Assembly (NCBI GenBank): GCA_022601195.1
Contig: JAHZIX010000049.1
Coordinates: 62,001 to 126,000, forward strand
From: Deltaproteobacteria bacterium
Lineage (GTDB): Bacteria > Acidobacteriota > Thermoanaerobaculia > Multivoradales > JAHZIX01
DNA length: 64,000 nt
Direction of reading: 5' to 3'
A model generated the notes under the pieces. The model saw nothing but the letters and a program-made list of their open reading frames with translations. It had not been told where the DNA came from and ran no database searches. A program made the translations under genes and the position numbers. Shown here piece after piece: positions 43,513 through 52,117 of this stretch (the stretch's first letter is position 1; every line of letters starts with the position of its first letter).

Positions 43513-44748
43513 TCACTCATAGCGCAGGGATTCGATGGGATCCAGCTCGGCAGCCCGACGGGCTGGATAGATGCCGGAGGCGAGGCCCACGGTAATGGCG
43601 ACGCCAGTGGCGAGAAGGATCGAAGACGGTGTCACGACCGTGGGCCAGCCGGCGGAAGCGGCGATCCCCTTGGCGATCAGCAGTCCCATGACGATACCCG
43701 CCAACCCACCCACCGCGCTGATGGTGAACGACTCCACCATGAACTGCACCAACACATCTCGCTTGCGAGCTCCCACGGCGCGGCGAATACCGATCTCCCG
43801 CGTGCGCTCCATGACCGTCGCCAACATGATGTTCATGATACCGATCCCCCCCACCAGGAGAGAGATACCGGCGATGCAACCCATGACCAGGTTGAATAGC
43901 TTCTGAGTGCGCCGACTCTGTTCCAACAGCGCTTCCGGAACCACCAATTGGTAGTCGTCCACCCCAGCGTGCAACCTTTCCAACAATCCACCGATGACCC
44001 GGGCCGTCGAAGGCCCCTCCGAAGCCTCGTCGAGGCGCACGATGAGCTCGGTCAGAGGAGATTCCAGGGCATCGCGGTCGAATTTGCGCAAGGCGGTGGT
44101 CACCGGCACATAGATGGCTCGAGAGCTTCCCCCCAAGGGGACTCCTTCGAAGGAGTCGGCCTCTCCACCAGAGGCCGTCAGGATCCCAACGACTCGCAAC
44201 CAAACGTCGTTGACCTTCACCCAACTGCCCAAAGGATCGGTAAAGCCAAATAGTTCTTCAGCCAGGCCCTTCCCCACTACGCACACCTGGGCGTGATCTC
44301 GCACGTCCCAAGCATCGAGGAACCGCCCGCGGCTCAGCCGCAAGCCTGCGAGCTCTCCATGGGATTCGGAGACACCGTAGACGAGTCCTTCAGCCGTAGT
44401 GGTGCCAGCTACGATGGCGTAGGGATCGATCTCTACCTTGGGAGCCACCCCAGCGACCCCGGGCACCGCGTCCAAGATGGCTTCGCTGTCCCGGAAGGAA
44501 AGACCCGCGGACTTCTTGCGGGCTTCCTGGAGCTGATCCCCGGCAAGGGTTTCGGCGCGAATCAAAACATTCTTCAGGCCGAGACGTTCGATCATGCCTT
44601 GAGCTTGCAGCTCGGCTCCAGCACCGATCGATAGCATGGCTATGACGGCTCCGACGCCAAAAACGACACCGAGAGTGGTTAGGGCGGAACGCAACTTATG
44701 AGAAGCCAGGTGGCTGAGAGCCGAAAGAAATGCCTCGTGATAGTTCAT
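43513..44748 (-). CDS. MacB-type ABC transporter permease
   Basis: 411 aa. TM1 (SALTTLGVVFGVGAVIAMLSIGAG) is followed by a large MacB-type periplasmic domain (about 50-275). Then come three C-terminal helices with the FtsX-domain sequence LFNLVMGCIAGISLLVGGIGIMNIMLATVMERTREIGIRRAVGA. The ATG overlaps the adaptor stop (ATGA). Such permeases act by mechanotransmission to push substrates through an outer membrane channel; no TolC-like gene is in the window. Confidence 0.93.
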   Translation of the reverse strand: MNYHEAFLSALSHLASHKLRSALTTLGVVFGVGAVIAMLSIGAGAELQAQGMIERLGLKNVLIRAETLAGDQLQEARKKSAGLSFRDSEAILDAVPGVAGVAPKVEIDPYAIVAGTTTAEGLVYGVSESHGELAGLRLSRGRFLDAWDVRDHAQVCVVGKGLAEELFGFTDPLGSWVKVNDVWLRVVGILTASGGEADSFEGVPLGGSSRAIYVPVTTALRKFDRDALESPLTELIVRLDEASEGPSTARVIGGLLERLHAGVDDYQLVVPEALLEQSRRTQKLFNLVMGCIAGISLLVGGIGIMNIMLATVMERTREIGIRRAVGARKRDVLVQFMVESFTISAVGGLAGIVMGLLIAKGIAASAGWPTVVTPSSILLATGVAITVGLASGIYPARRAAELDPIESLRYE

Positions 44749-46058
44749 CCTCCGCTCCCCATCCGGCCCTCACTTACAGCGGCCTGGCCTTTTGAAGAGC
44801 TTTCCGGCCCGGCCAGGGAGGCTGTCGACGGCAGTGCGGACGGCGCTTCCAGGGCCACTCTTTCGCCCTCCTGAAGACCTGAATCGACCACAGCGAGGCC
44901 GGCGGATGAGGTGGCGATGACGACGCTTCGGGCCTCAAATTGGTCCCGTTCCCGGACGTAGACCTGTGGGCCGGTGGGGCCTTGAAAAACCGCCTGCCGG
45001 GGAATGACCAGAGCGTCGGAACGACGATCCAAGATCAGCCTAGCTCGCACCCGCTGCCCGGGCTTCATGACTTCCGGATCGGTAGTGTCCAAAGCGATGG
45101 TGGCGCCGAAATACTGCACCGGTGATCCTCGGGAACGGCGCTTGGCAACCGAGTCGACTCGGCGAATCTTGCCCTGGTAGGAGATCCCCGGATGTGCCTC
45201 CACGATAACTTCCGCGGCGCAGCCAACCACCAGCCCCGCCGCATCCGCTTCCAGCACGTAGACCTCGGCCTCCATCGAGGAAAGGTCTGGCACCTGAGCC
45301 ATCTCGTGGCCCTTCCAAACCTGCCCGCCCACCGTGGGCGGATCCCCTTGCCAATCCCGAGTCCAGGACAGCACTCCCGCTACTGGAGATCGTACCTCCA
45401 AGGAGGCGAGGCCACCCTGGGCGGTGTCGACTTCCAGCTTGGCCTTGCGCCGCTCGATCTCCAAGAGTTCCATCTCGGACCTAGAGAGAGACTGCTGAAT
45501 ACTCGCCAGCTGGGTTGCATGATCCCGCCTCTCCCCGGCTAGCTGTTGGTCGATTTCCGACTCGATGATCTCGTAGCGGGAAAACAGATTCTCATCCGTT
45601 TTCTGACCTTGTTGGGCGAGATCCAATTCCAGCTCAGCCAGCTGCTGATCGGCCTCGATCTCGTTGCGCCGAGTTGCGCCTTCCACCTTCGCTTTGGAGA
45701 TCTCTAGCCCCCGGGTCTCAAGGTCCGCTTCTCCCTTGGCCAGTTGGACCTTCATCTCGGACGGGTCGAAGCGAGCGATCAGGTCTCCTTCTTTCAGCAA
45801 TGTTCCCTCGGGGGCCAACCAAGCGATGCGAGCAGCGCCCTCGATCTGTGAAGGGGCCGCTACGGTCACCGAACGCTCGGCGACCAGAAGCCCCTCGGCA
45901 CTGACTGTATTGACAAAATCACGACGTTCTACCGTCAAGGTCGAGACCGTCTCCGGGGTGGAACAGGCCAGCCCACCGACTGCCAACAGCAGAGCGATCC
46001 CGCCGCGGCTGATCCACCTTCCTCGGTCACGGAACCGACACCTCCGGAGTCTCTTCAA
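44745..46058 (-). CDS. MacA/HlyD-type membrane fusion protein 3, lipoprotein
   Basis: 437 aa from TTG 46058 (TTGA overlap with the preceding stop; GGGAGG upstream). The signal ends in a lipobox-like VGGLACST. A lipoyl/barrel half-motif near VAAPSQIEGAARIAWLAPEG precedes a long coiled hairpin (about 95-215, Glu/Gln/Arg-rich). The second lipoyl half is SPVAGVLSWTRDWQGDPPTVGG, then the beta-barrel and membrane-proximal domain. It is the adaptor adjacent to MacB and the likeliest direct partner. Confidence 0.85.
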   Translation of the reverse strand: MKRLRRCRFRDRGRWISRGGIALLLAVGGLACSTPETVSTLTVERRDFVNTVSAEGLLVAERSVTVAAPSQIEGAARIAWLAPEGTLLKEGDLIARFDPSEMKVQLAKGEADLETRGLEISKAKVEGATRRNEIEADQQLAELELDLAQQGQKTDENLFSRYEIIESEIDQQLAGERRDHATQLASIQQSLSRSEMELLEIERRKAKLEVDTAQGGLASLEVRSPVAGVLSWTRDWQGDPPTVGGQVWKGHEMAQVPDLSSMEAEVYVLEADAAGLVVGCAAEVIVEAHPGISYQGKIRRVDSVAKRRSRGSPVQYFGATIALDTTDPEVMKPGQRVRARLILDRRSDALVIPRQAVFQGPTGPQVYVRERDQFEARSVVIATSSAGLAVVDSGLQEGERVALEAPSALPSTASLAGPESSSKGQAAVSEGRMGSGG

Positions 46059-47272
46059 GAAGCCTCCCTTACCCAGACTCGATCGCCCTCCGAGAGACCC
46101 TCGACCACTTCGACCCAATCTCCACTGCGTCGACCCAGCTCGACCCTCTGCCAGCGGCTTCCAAAAGCCGCCTCGAGACGCGCCTCGGTGCCCTCGGGGC
46201 CGGATCGAACCGCCGCCACGGGAATGACCAAGGCCCCTTCGAGGCGCCCCGTTTCCACATGGCCCCGAAAACGCATACCAGGCCTCATGCGCAGAGGGTC
46301 CGACTCTTGCAGCTCGATGCTCAGACGCACCACCTTGCGGCGATCCGACCTGGAACGTTGCTGCACCGTTCGAGAGACGTCGTGAACTGTTCCAAAGTAT
46401 TCCTCATCCGGGTAGGAGTCCAGCCGAAGAGAAACCGGCATGCCTATCGCCAGCCCTCCTGCAGCCGCCTCATCCACCTCGCCATCGGCTTCCATCTTCT
46501 CCAAGTCCGGTAGTTCGACGATTTTCTCTGCCTTCCAGCAGGAATCACCGACCTTCTTTTTCTGGCCCTGCCAGTTCGCCCGGTAGATCACTGTTCCCCC
46601 CTTGGGGGCTTTGACGGTCATCGCCTCGATCATTCCCTCCAGCTCAGCAACCCCCGCCGCGGCTCGTAGCTTGTCTTCCTGGAGGAATTGCAAGCGAGAT
46701 TGGGTTCGACGAGTGATGTGTTCGAGTCGGTTTCGGCGATAGGCGATCTCTTTCTCCGCTAGGTCCAAATCAACCTGAGCTGCCAGGGCCTCGTTGTTGG
46801 CCACTAGACCTTCCGGAACGTCGATCTTGAGACTCGCCCGTCGTTGCCGAGCTTGAGCCTCCAAAAAGGCCAAGTTCTCTTCTCGGAGTTCCTTGTCGAT
46901 GTCGCTGCGCTCTTTCTCCAGGGTCGTGTCAGCGGAATCTCTCGCTGCCACAGCCTCTTCGAGACGGCGAGCTAGCTCCGAAGTATCGAACCGCAGAACC
47001 GTGTCCCCCGCTTCCACTTGGGCCCCTTCTGGGGCCATGAAGGAGATCTTGAAATCCCATAGGCTCGAGCCCTGGGGAGGTCCCAACTGTTCACTCGTTT
47101 GTGCCCGCAGCTCTCCCACTGCTGGAACGGTGAAGCGAACCTCCTGGAGTCTTGCACTGACCCACCGCCCGTCGGTTCCTTCCTCCGGGCGAGCCGAGGC
47201 GGCCTGCCACAACCAAACGCCCCCAAGGACTACCACCACCAGACTCAGCAGAAACCGCCACCTCGTGTTCAT
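46055..47272 (-). CDS. HlyD/MacA-type membrane fusion protein 2
   Basis: 405 aa from ATG 47272 (ATGA overlap). One N-terminal helix (FLLSLVVVVLGGVWLWQA), a lipoyl half (FMAPEGAQVEAGDTVLRFDT) and a coiled-coil hairpin (about 95-190) are followed by the second lipoyl half (APKGGTVIYRANWQGQKKKVGD), beta-barrel and C-terminal domain. It has the same layout as the genes on each side but is clearly diverged, not a recent duplicate. Confidence 0.85.
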   Translation of the reverse strand: MNTRWRFLLSLVVVVLGGVWLWQAASARPEEGTDGRWVSARLQEVRFTVPAVGELRAQTSEQLGPPQGSSLWDFKISFMAPEGAQVEAGDTVLRFDTSELARRLEEAVAARDSADTTLEKERSDIDKELREENLAFLEAQARQRRASLKIDVPEGLVANNEALAAQVDLDLAEKEIAYRRNRLEHITRRTQSRLQFLQEDKLRAAAGVAELEGMIEAMTVKAPKGGTVIYRANWQGQKKKVGDSCWKAEKIVELPDLEKMEADGEVDEAAAGGLAIGMPVSLRLDSYPDEEYFGTVHDVSRTVQQRSRSDRRKVVRLSIELQESDPLRMRPGMRFRGHVETGRLEGALVIPVAAVRSGPEGTEARLEAAFGSRWQRVELGRRSGDWVEVVEGLSEGDRVWVREAS

Positions 47273-48501
47273 GGATTTGCCTCCGACCGCAGCCCCAGCG
47301 ACTGCCCTTCCGATAAACCTTCGGTCAATACACAATGCCACTCGTTGCAGGGGCCCAGAACGACGGGCTTCTGGGTTCCATTGGCCAGCACAGCCTGTGC
47401 GGAAGCGGTAAGGGCATCTATTTCCAGACTGATCCGGGGCACCAGAAGTACATCCTCGGCGACGAGCTCAGCAGCAACCACCCGAACAGACATGCCCGGG
47501 AGCATGAAGCTCTTCTCCACCCCTGCCGACTCCCCATCCTGGAAATCGATCGTCACACCAAAGAATCGACGCGAAGAGGTGTTGTCGGCTTCTCGGGCGA
47601 GTTTGTCTATTTTCCGGATCCGGCCCTGTAACTCCTGGTCCGGAAACGGGTCGAGGCTTAGGGTTACCGGCATGCCGAGAGCAATCCTCCCGTCGTCGAC
47701 GTCGAAAAGAGAAGCCTGGACCACCAAGGTCGAAAGATCCGGGAGGCGCGCCAAAGTCTGTCCTGGCCAGATCGAGTCTCCCACCTGCCAAGACCGCCCC
47801 TCACGGCGCTTCTTCTCGACCAGAAAAATTCCATCCCGGGGTGCACGGACGGTGAGTAACTCCAGACCGTCGAGGGACCGTTGGTACTCCACCTGAGCCT
47901 TGCGCAGGGCCACTTGTTGAATCTCGATGTCTGCTGCTCCACTCAGCTGGCGGGCCTCAAACTGAGCCTCGGCTTCTTCCAGCTCCAACAGAGCTTTCTT
48001 CGCGTCCACTTGCTTTCGTTGGAATTCCAGAGCCGCCACGAGCTCTTCGGGCACCTCGGCGTCGAGCAGTGCCTTGGCCTGGGCGGCCTTCTTCTCTTCT
48101 AGATTGAAACGCGCTTGGGCCAGTGCCGCCGCTGCTTCGGATCGCGCGCTGGCCAGCTTATTGGCCGCTTGCAACACACCGGCGCGACGGTCTTCGAGGC
48201 TGGAGATCAGCGTGGAGTTGTCGAACTCGATGAGGCGGTCTCCTTGCTGGACTTCAGCCCCCTCCTGAGCCAACCAACGAATCTCGAGAGGCCGAACTCC
48301 AGCTTGAGGAGCCACCAGCTCGTAGGCATCTTCTGCTTGGAGCTCTCCGGTCAAGACATGCTGCCGGATCAGAGACCCCTTTCGGACCGATAGGACCTCT
48401 TCTGACTCCGACCCACCGGCCCCAGGATCGGCTGGTGCGGCCTGACAGCCGGCGAGAAAAACCAGTGACAAGGAAAGCGCGAAGATTCCAAAGCGGTCCA
48501 T
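47269..48501 (-). CDS. HlyD/MacA-type membrane fusion protein 1, lipoprotein
   Basis: 410 aa; lipobox FLAGCQAAP (Cys near 19). A lipoyl half (LAQEGAEVQQGDRLIEFDN), a coiled hairpin rich in Ala/Glu/Gln (about 100-205), the second lipoyl half (APRDGIFLVEKKRREGRSWQ), barrel and C-terminal domain are visible. First gene of the six-gene string that ends with the XRE regulator. Three consecutive adaptors suggest a hetero-oligomeric adaptor ring. Confidence 0.85.
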   Translation of the reverse strand: MDRFGIFALSLSLVFLAGCQAAPADPGAGGSESEEVLSVRKGSLIRQHVLTGELQAEDAYELVAPQAGVRPLEIRWLAQEGAEVQQGDRLIEFDNSTLISSLEDRRAGVLQAANKLASARSEAAAALAQARFNLEEKKAAQAKALLDAEVPEELVAALEFQRKQVDAKKALLELEEAEAQFEARQLSGAADIEIQQVALRKAQVEYQRSLDGLELLTVRAPRDGIFLVEKKRREGRSWQVGDSIWPGQTLARLPDLSTLVVQASLFDVDDGRIALGMPVTLSLDPFPDQELQGRIRKIDKLAREADNTSSRRFFGVTIDFQDGESAGVEKSFMLPGMSVRVVAAELVAEDVLLVPRISLEIDALTASAQAVLANGTQKPVVLGPCNEWHCVLTEGLSEGQSLGLRSEANP

Positions 48502-48791
48502 AGCTATCTATCTTACGCTTCCCAGGAGCGATTCGTTGCGCCATTGGGCTCGAACCGCTGAACAAGGGAGACCAGAGGATCTATGGACACGGTGCAGAAG
48601 GGAACTTATAGTTAGTTTCCGGTGCCTCCAGATCAGCCTGGGCACTCCCCCAAAATCTGCAGGAAACCCTAGATTTTCCAGTAATATTGCCACCCTGAAG
48701 CGAAGCGAGACATGCAATCACCAGAGAATAGCCGTTCCCAGCGGAGCCTCCAACAGAGCTTCGGAATAAGGGAACCACGAGGAGTCTGGTC
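48502..48791. other. Divergent intergenic region between the export and copper loci
   Basis: 290 bases separating the export operon from SCO1. The reverse strand contains GGTTCGAGCCC, which resembles a tRNA T-arm, but no cloverleaf accompanies it. No operator is evident. Confidence 0.3.
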
Positions 48792-49415
48792 ATGACGGAG
48801 AATTTCCCCCGATCCCGTGCCCCCTTCAAGGCCCTGGCGTTGGGACTTGCGCTACTACTATCGATGGCTTGCAGCAAAGCTCCCGAGTTCGTCGGCACTC
48901 TTCAAGAACCTCTCCTACCGGGGCCGAGCTTGGAAAGTACCAATTGGGATGGTCAACCCTTTCAAATCGATGACGTTAGGGGCAAGGTAGCGATCGTGTT
49001 CTTTGGCTACACCTACTGTCCAGATGTTTGTCCCTTCGCCTTGGCCAAGATGAAGCAGCTCTACAGCAAATTGGGTGACCGAGCCGAAGAGGTCGCGATC
49101 GTATTCGTCTCCGTAGACCCTCACCGGGATAGTGTCGAGAAATTGTCCCGATACGTGCCGAATTTCGACCGGCGATTTTATGGTCTACATATGAGCTTCG
49201 ACCAGCTCGACAACGCCATCGAGGCCCTGACCCTGACCGTTCAGTACGGCCAGCCCAAGGATGGGCCCGGGAGTGATTCTTTCTACTACGTCGACCACAC
49301 CGGCAGCTATTTCTTGATCGACCGGGAGGGAAGACTCCACGTCAAACACCCCCCCAACGCCACGGTAGCTCAGTTACTGCCGGACGTAGAGATCCTGCTG
49401 GCAAGCAAGGAGTAA
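48792..49415 (+). CDS. SCO1/SenC-type copper chaperone, lipoprotein
   Basis: 207 aa, GAGGAG upstream of ATG. The lipobox is LLSMACSK. The thioredoxin-like fold has the copper-binding TYCPDVCP (C76, C80) and the distal His in YYVDHTGSYFLID (H169), the full SCO ligand set. SCO proteins deliver copper or reduce cysteines for CuA assembly in cytochrome oxidase; homologues also accompany other copper enzymes. It is followed six bases later by PCuAC. Confidence 0.95.
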   Translation: MTENFPRSRAPFKALALGLALLLSMACSKAPEFVGTLQEPLLPGPSLESTNWDGQPFQIDDVRGKVAIVFFGYTYCPDVCPFALAKMKQLYSKLGDRAEEVAIVFVSVDPHRDSVEKLSRYVPNFDRRFYGLHMSFDQLDNAIEALTLTVQYGQPKDGPGSDSFYYVDHTGSYFLIDREGRLHVKHPPNATVAQLLPDVEILLASKE

Positions 49416-49420
49416 AGGCT

Positions 49421-49963
49421 ATGTTTTTGTCGAGAGCTCAGGATACGAGTCGCCACCCTGATCACCTCATCCATTTTCTGCCCCACCCCAAGGCTCGGGC
49501 TCTCGTCACACTGGTCCTCCTGGCCTTGGCCCTGGGTACTTCAGCCTGCGGAACTCAGGAATCACCACCGCCACGATCGGAGGAGGTGGCCAAGGCGGCC
49601 CCCAAATTGGAGATCCTTCAACCGAGCGCCCACCTGATGCCGAACATGGGTGCGGTTTACATGACCATTGTCAACAACGGCACAGCTGCGGACCGTCTGG
49701 TGCGCATCGAATCTCCCCTTGCTACCGGCGCCGAGACCCACGAGACCCTCGAACAGGACGGCGTCATGCGCATGGTTCCCCGACCGGAGGGATTCGAGAT
49801 TCCCGCCGGAGGTACGGTGACCTTGGAGCCCAGTGGCAAGCACATCATGCTCCTGGAACCGAGCCCGGCGGAGGAAGGTGCTTCCACTTTACCCGTAACG
49901 CTACACTTCGAAACCTCGGGACCTCTCGAGGTGGAAGCGCGACTCAGAGCTCTGACCGAGTAG
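49421..49963 (+). CDS. PCuAC-type periplasmic copper chaperone
   Basis: 180 aa with signal or lipobox region (LGTSACGT). The PCuAC motif is present: AHLMPNMGAVYMTIVN, ETHETLEQDGVMRM and PSGKHIMLLEP, giving the H-x10-M-x21-H-x-M Cu(I) ligands. It transfers copper to SCO or directly to CuA sites. The arrangement SCO-PCuAC-cytochrome c is common near oxidases, but here no cytochrome oxidase subunit genes are in view. Confidence 0.92.
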   Translation: MFLSRAQDTSRHPDHLIHFLPHPKARALVTLVLLALALGTSACGTQESPPPRSEEVAKAAPKLEILQPSAHLMPNMGAVYMTIVNNGTAADRLVRIESPLATGAETHETLEQDGVMRMVPRPEGFEIPAGGTVTLEPSGKHIMLLEPSPAEEGASTLPVTLHFETSGPLEVEARLRALTE

Positions 49964-49978
49964 GACTTGATAAGACCC

Positions 49979-50956
49979 ATGACTGACAACGAACCATCCT
50001 CCGACCCTAGCCGCGGCAGCGCCCGCCGCCAACAGAACCGCGAGCTTCGCCAACAGCGAGAGGCGCTCGAATGGTGGAGCAAGCCGGGCATCTGGATCTT
50101 TCTGGCAGCCGTCGCCGTCGCTGCCCTAGGCTGGGGGTTGGTGATTCGAGAAGGTAAGAAGATTCCGGTGGAGCAAGCGGAAGTGGACGGGCTTCACATA
50201 GAGCTATCTCGGGCTCGGTGGATCCTCGACCAGATGGATCATGGAGAGAACTTCCAAAAGCCGTCGGTCATGATGCCCGACATGCCGGAATGGGGCGCCC
50301 AGCGAGTGACCCTCGATCTATCGTTCCAAAATCGGTCAAAAGAAAAAAGAAACTACGCTGGGGAGGAGTTTTTCCTAGTCCCTGAGATTGGCGACGAGGT
50401 CCCTCCCATCGGTGCCCAAATCGGCCAGGCTCCCATCGCTCCAGGACAGACCCTCAACACGGCTCTCCATTTCGATTTTGATACCAGAGAGCCTCACGGC
50501 AAGCTTCGGGTAGCGTGGCGCCACAAAGGTGAAACGGTCTACCTCCCCATACCGGAGCCAGCTGAGCACTACCACTTGCGACCCCGCGGTGGCGAGGTAG
50601 CGCTGCCCCAGGATGCCCGGCTTCTATTACCCATCGGCAAATCTGCCCGAGGCAAGGGTCTCTACGACAACGTTCTGGGTTGCGGTGCCTGTCACGGAGA
50701 CCCGGCGATCCCGGATAGCAATAATATTGGCCCCCATTTGGGCCGCATTGCTCTCGAGGCCGAAAGCCGTATCGAAGGGCTGCCGGGGCCCCAGTATCTC
50801 TACGATTCCATTCGCGATCCGGCAGCTTTCATCGCTCCGGAGTGCAAAGGGGGAGTCCCCTGTGAAACCCCCACGGCCATGCCCGAATATGCCAGTCTGA
50901 TGAACCTGCAAGACTTCGCCGATGTCATCGCCTACCTGCTGGAGCAGGATGGGTAG
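49979..50956 (+). CDS. Membrane-anchored monohaem cytochrome c with an N-terminal beta domain
   Basis: 325 aa from ATG 49979 (TTG 49967 also possible). A cytoplasmic Arg/Gln-rich start precedes a membrane helix (IWIFLAAVAVAALGWGLVI). A beta-rich domain (about 70-205) contains a VTLDLSFQNRSKEKRNY strand pair. The C-terminal cytochrome domain has CGACHG haem attachment, and a Met axial ligand is likely in TAMPEYASLM. It is probably cotranscribed with SCO1 and PCuAC and may accept electrons from, or donate to, a copper enzyme of this locus. Confidence 0.8.
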   Translation: MTDNEPSSDPSRGSARRQQNRELRQQREALEWWSKPGIWIFLAAVAVAALGWGLVIREGKKIPVEQAEVDGLHIELSRARWILDQMDHGENFQKPSVMMPDMPEWGAQRVTLDLSFQNRSKEKRNYAGEEFFLVPEIGDEVPPIGAQIGQAPIAPGQTLNTALHFDFDTREPHGKLRVAWRHKGETVYLPIPEPAEHYHLRPRGGEVALPQDARLLLPIGKSARGKGLYDNVLGCGACHGDPAIPDSNNIGPHLGRIALEAESRIEGLPGPQYLYDSIRDPAAFIAPECKGGVPCETPTAMPEYASLMNLQDFADVIAYLLEQDG

Positions 50957-50978
50957 GGATAGCGCGCCGCCCCGTTGA

Positions 50979-51920
50979 TCAGCTCTCGGCTCGGGCGGTT
51001 TCCACGCTAGCCAGAGCTTCTTCCGAGGTACTCCGGAGCACCAGCACGGGACAGTCCGCCCACCGCACCACCCGCTCGCTGACGCTACCCATGAGGAAAC
51101 GGCGGAGCCCCGTCAGGCCGTGGCTGCCCAGGACGATCAAATCCGTCCCGATGGCCTCGGCCTCCTCGACCAACCGCATAGCGGCTGGCCCCTCTAGAAC
51201 CCGGGTGACGATCTGTGGCTTGCCGGGGGAGCCGGCGGAATCGTATTCGCGGAGGACTTCCCGAGCCTGCTCCGCCATGGGCAAATGGACTGGAACCGCC
51301 ACGGGCAACCCCGACCCCATCGCCGCCGCCGGCACCGGCGCTACATGGAGGACCTCGATGCGCTCGCTGCCGTAGGCAACAGCCAACTCCTTGGCGACTT
51401 CGAGAGCCCTCTCGCTATCGGAGGAGAAATCGAAGGGAACTAGCATCTTGCCCAATCCACCACGTCCCCCTTCCGGCTGTTCCCGTAAGGTCAGCACGGA
51501 ACAGGGCGCCGTTTTCACAACTTCCTCCGCAACGCTTCCGAGAAGAAACCGGCGCAGACCTCGGCGACCGTGTGTCCCCATAACGATGAGGTCAATTTCT
51601 TCCTCTTGCGCATACTCGATGATGGCAGGACCTGCAGCAAAAGCTCTGCGGAGCACCCGATGAATGATCACCGCATCGGCCCGATGGTCGTCCAATAGAC
51701 TCTTCATCGCATCGGTAGCCTTTTGCTCGATGGACTCGAAGTGCTCCTCCAGGTCTGGCATGACCGACCGGAGGGAATAGGGAGCTCCGCCATCGAGCTC
51801 CAGCACATGCAGAATATGAAGCTCGATGCTGCCTGGGCCAGCCAGGAAGGCCGCGTAGTCTAGGGCTGCGGTAGCGAATTCCGAGAAGTCGGTGGGAACC
51901 AGAATCTTTTGGAGTTTCAT
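50979..51920 (-). CDS. Tandem universal stress protein
   Basis: 313 aa from ATG 51920 (GAGG upstream) with two UspA domains. Each begins KILVPTDFSEFA / KMLVPFDFSSDS and ends in the nucleotide loop: domain 1 has GTHGRRGLRRFLLGSVAEEV, domain 2 has GSHGLTGLRRFLMGSVSERV. The G-x2-G-x9-GS ATP-binding pattern is intact in both. Convergent with the cytochrome c gene. Confidence 0.95.
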   Translation of the reverse strand: MKLQKILVPTDFSEFATAALDYAAFLAGPGSIELHILHVLELDGGAPYSLRSVMPDLEEHFESIEQKATDAMKSLLDDHRADAVIIHRVLRRAFAAGPAIIEYAQEEEIDLIVMGTHGRRGLRRFLLGSVAEEVVKTAPCSVLTLREQPEGGRGGLGKMLVPFDFSSDSERALEVAKELAVAYGSERIEVLHVAPVPAAAMGSGLPVAVPVHLPMAEQAREVLREYDSAGSPGKPQIVTRVLEGPAAMRLVEEAEAIGTDLIVLGSHGLTGLRRFLMGSVSERVVRWADCPVLVLRSTSEEALASVETARAES

Positions 51921-52117
51921 AGTGGCACCTCTTTGGAAGGGAACGATCTCTACCTTCGATGCATCTCCATTCTTGCCCCCGGGCCTCCCCCTGTAACCGC
52001 CCATTCAGGTAGTTCGCACCAACTCCATGGATAGGTAACCGATTCCCTCCGCGGAACGAGGAGCTGGGATTCGTTTGTGATCTGAGCTGCCGGGAGGTCA
52101 CGACATTGATCGGAGGT

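Noticed and set aside
48540..48565. tRNA gene on the minus strand
   Set aside because: Only a T-arm-like GGTTCGAGCCC is present; no acceptor, D or anticodon arm can be drawn.
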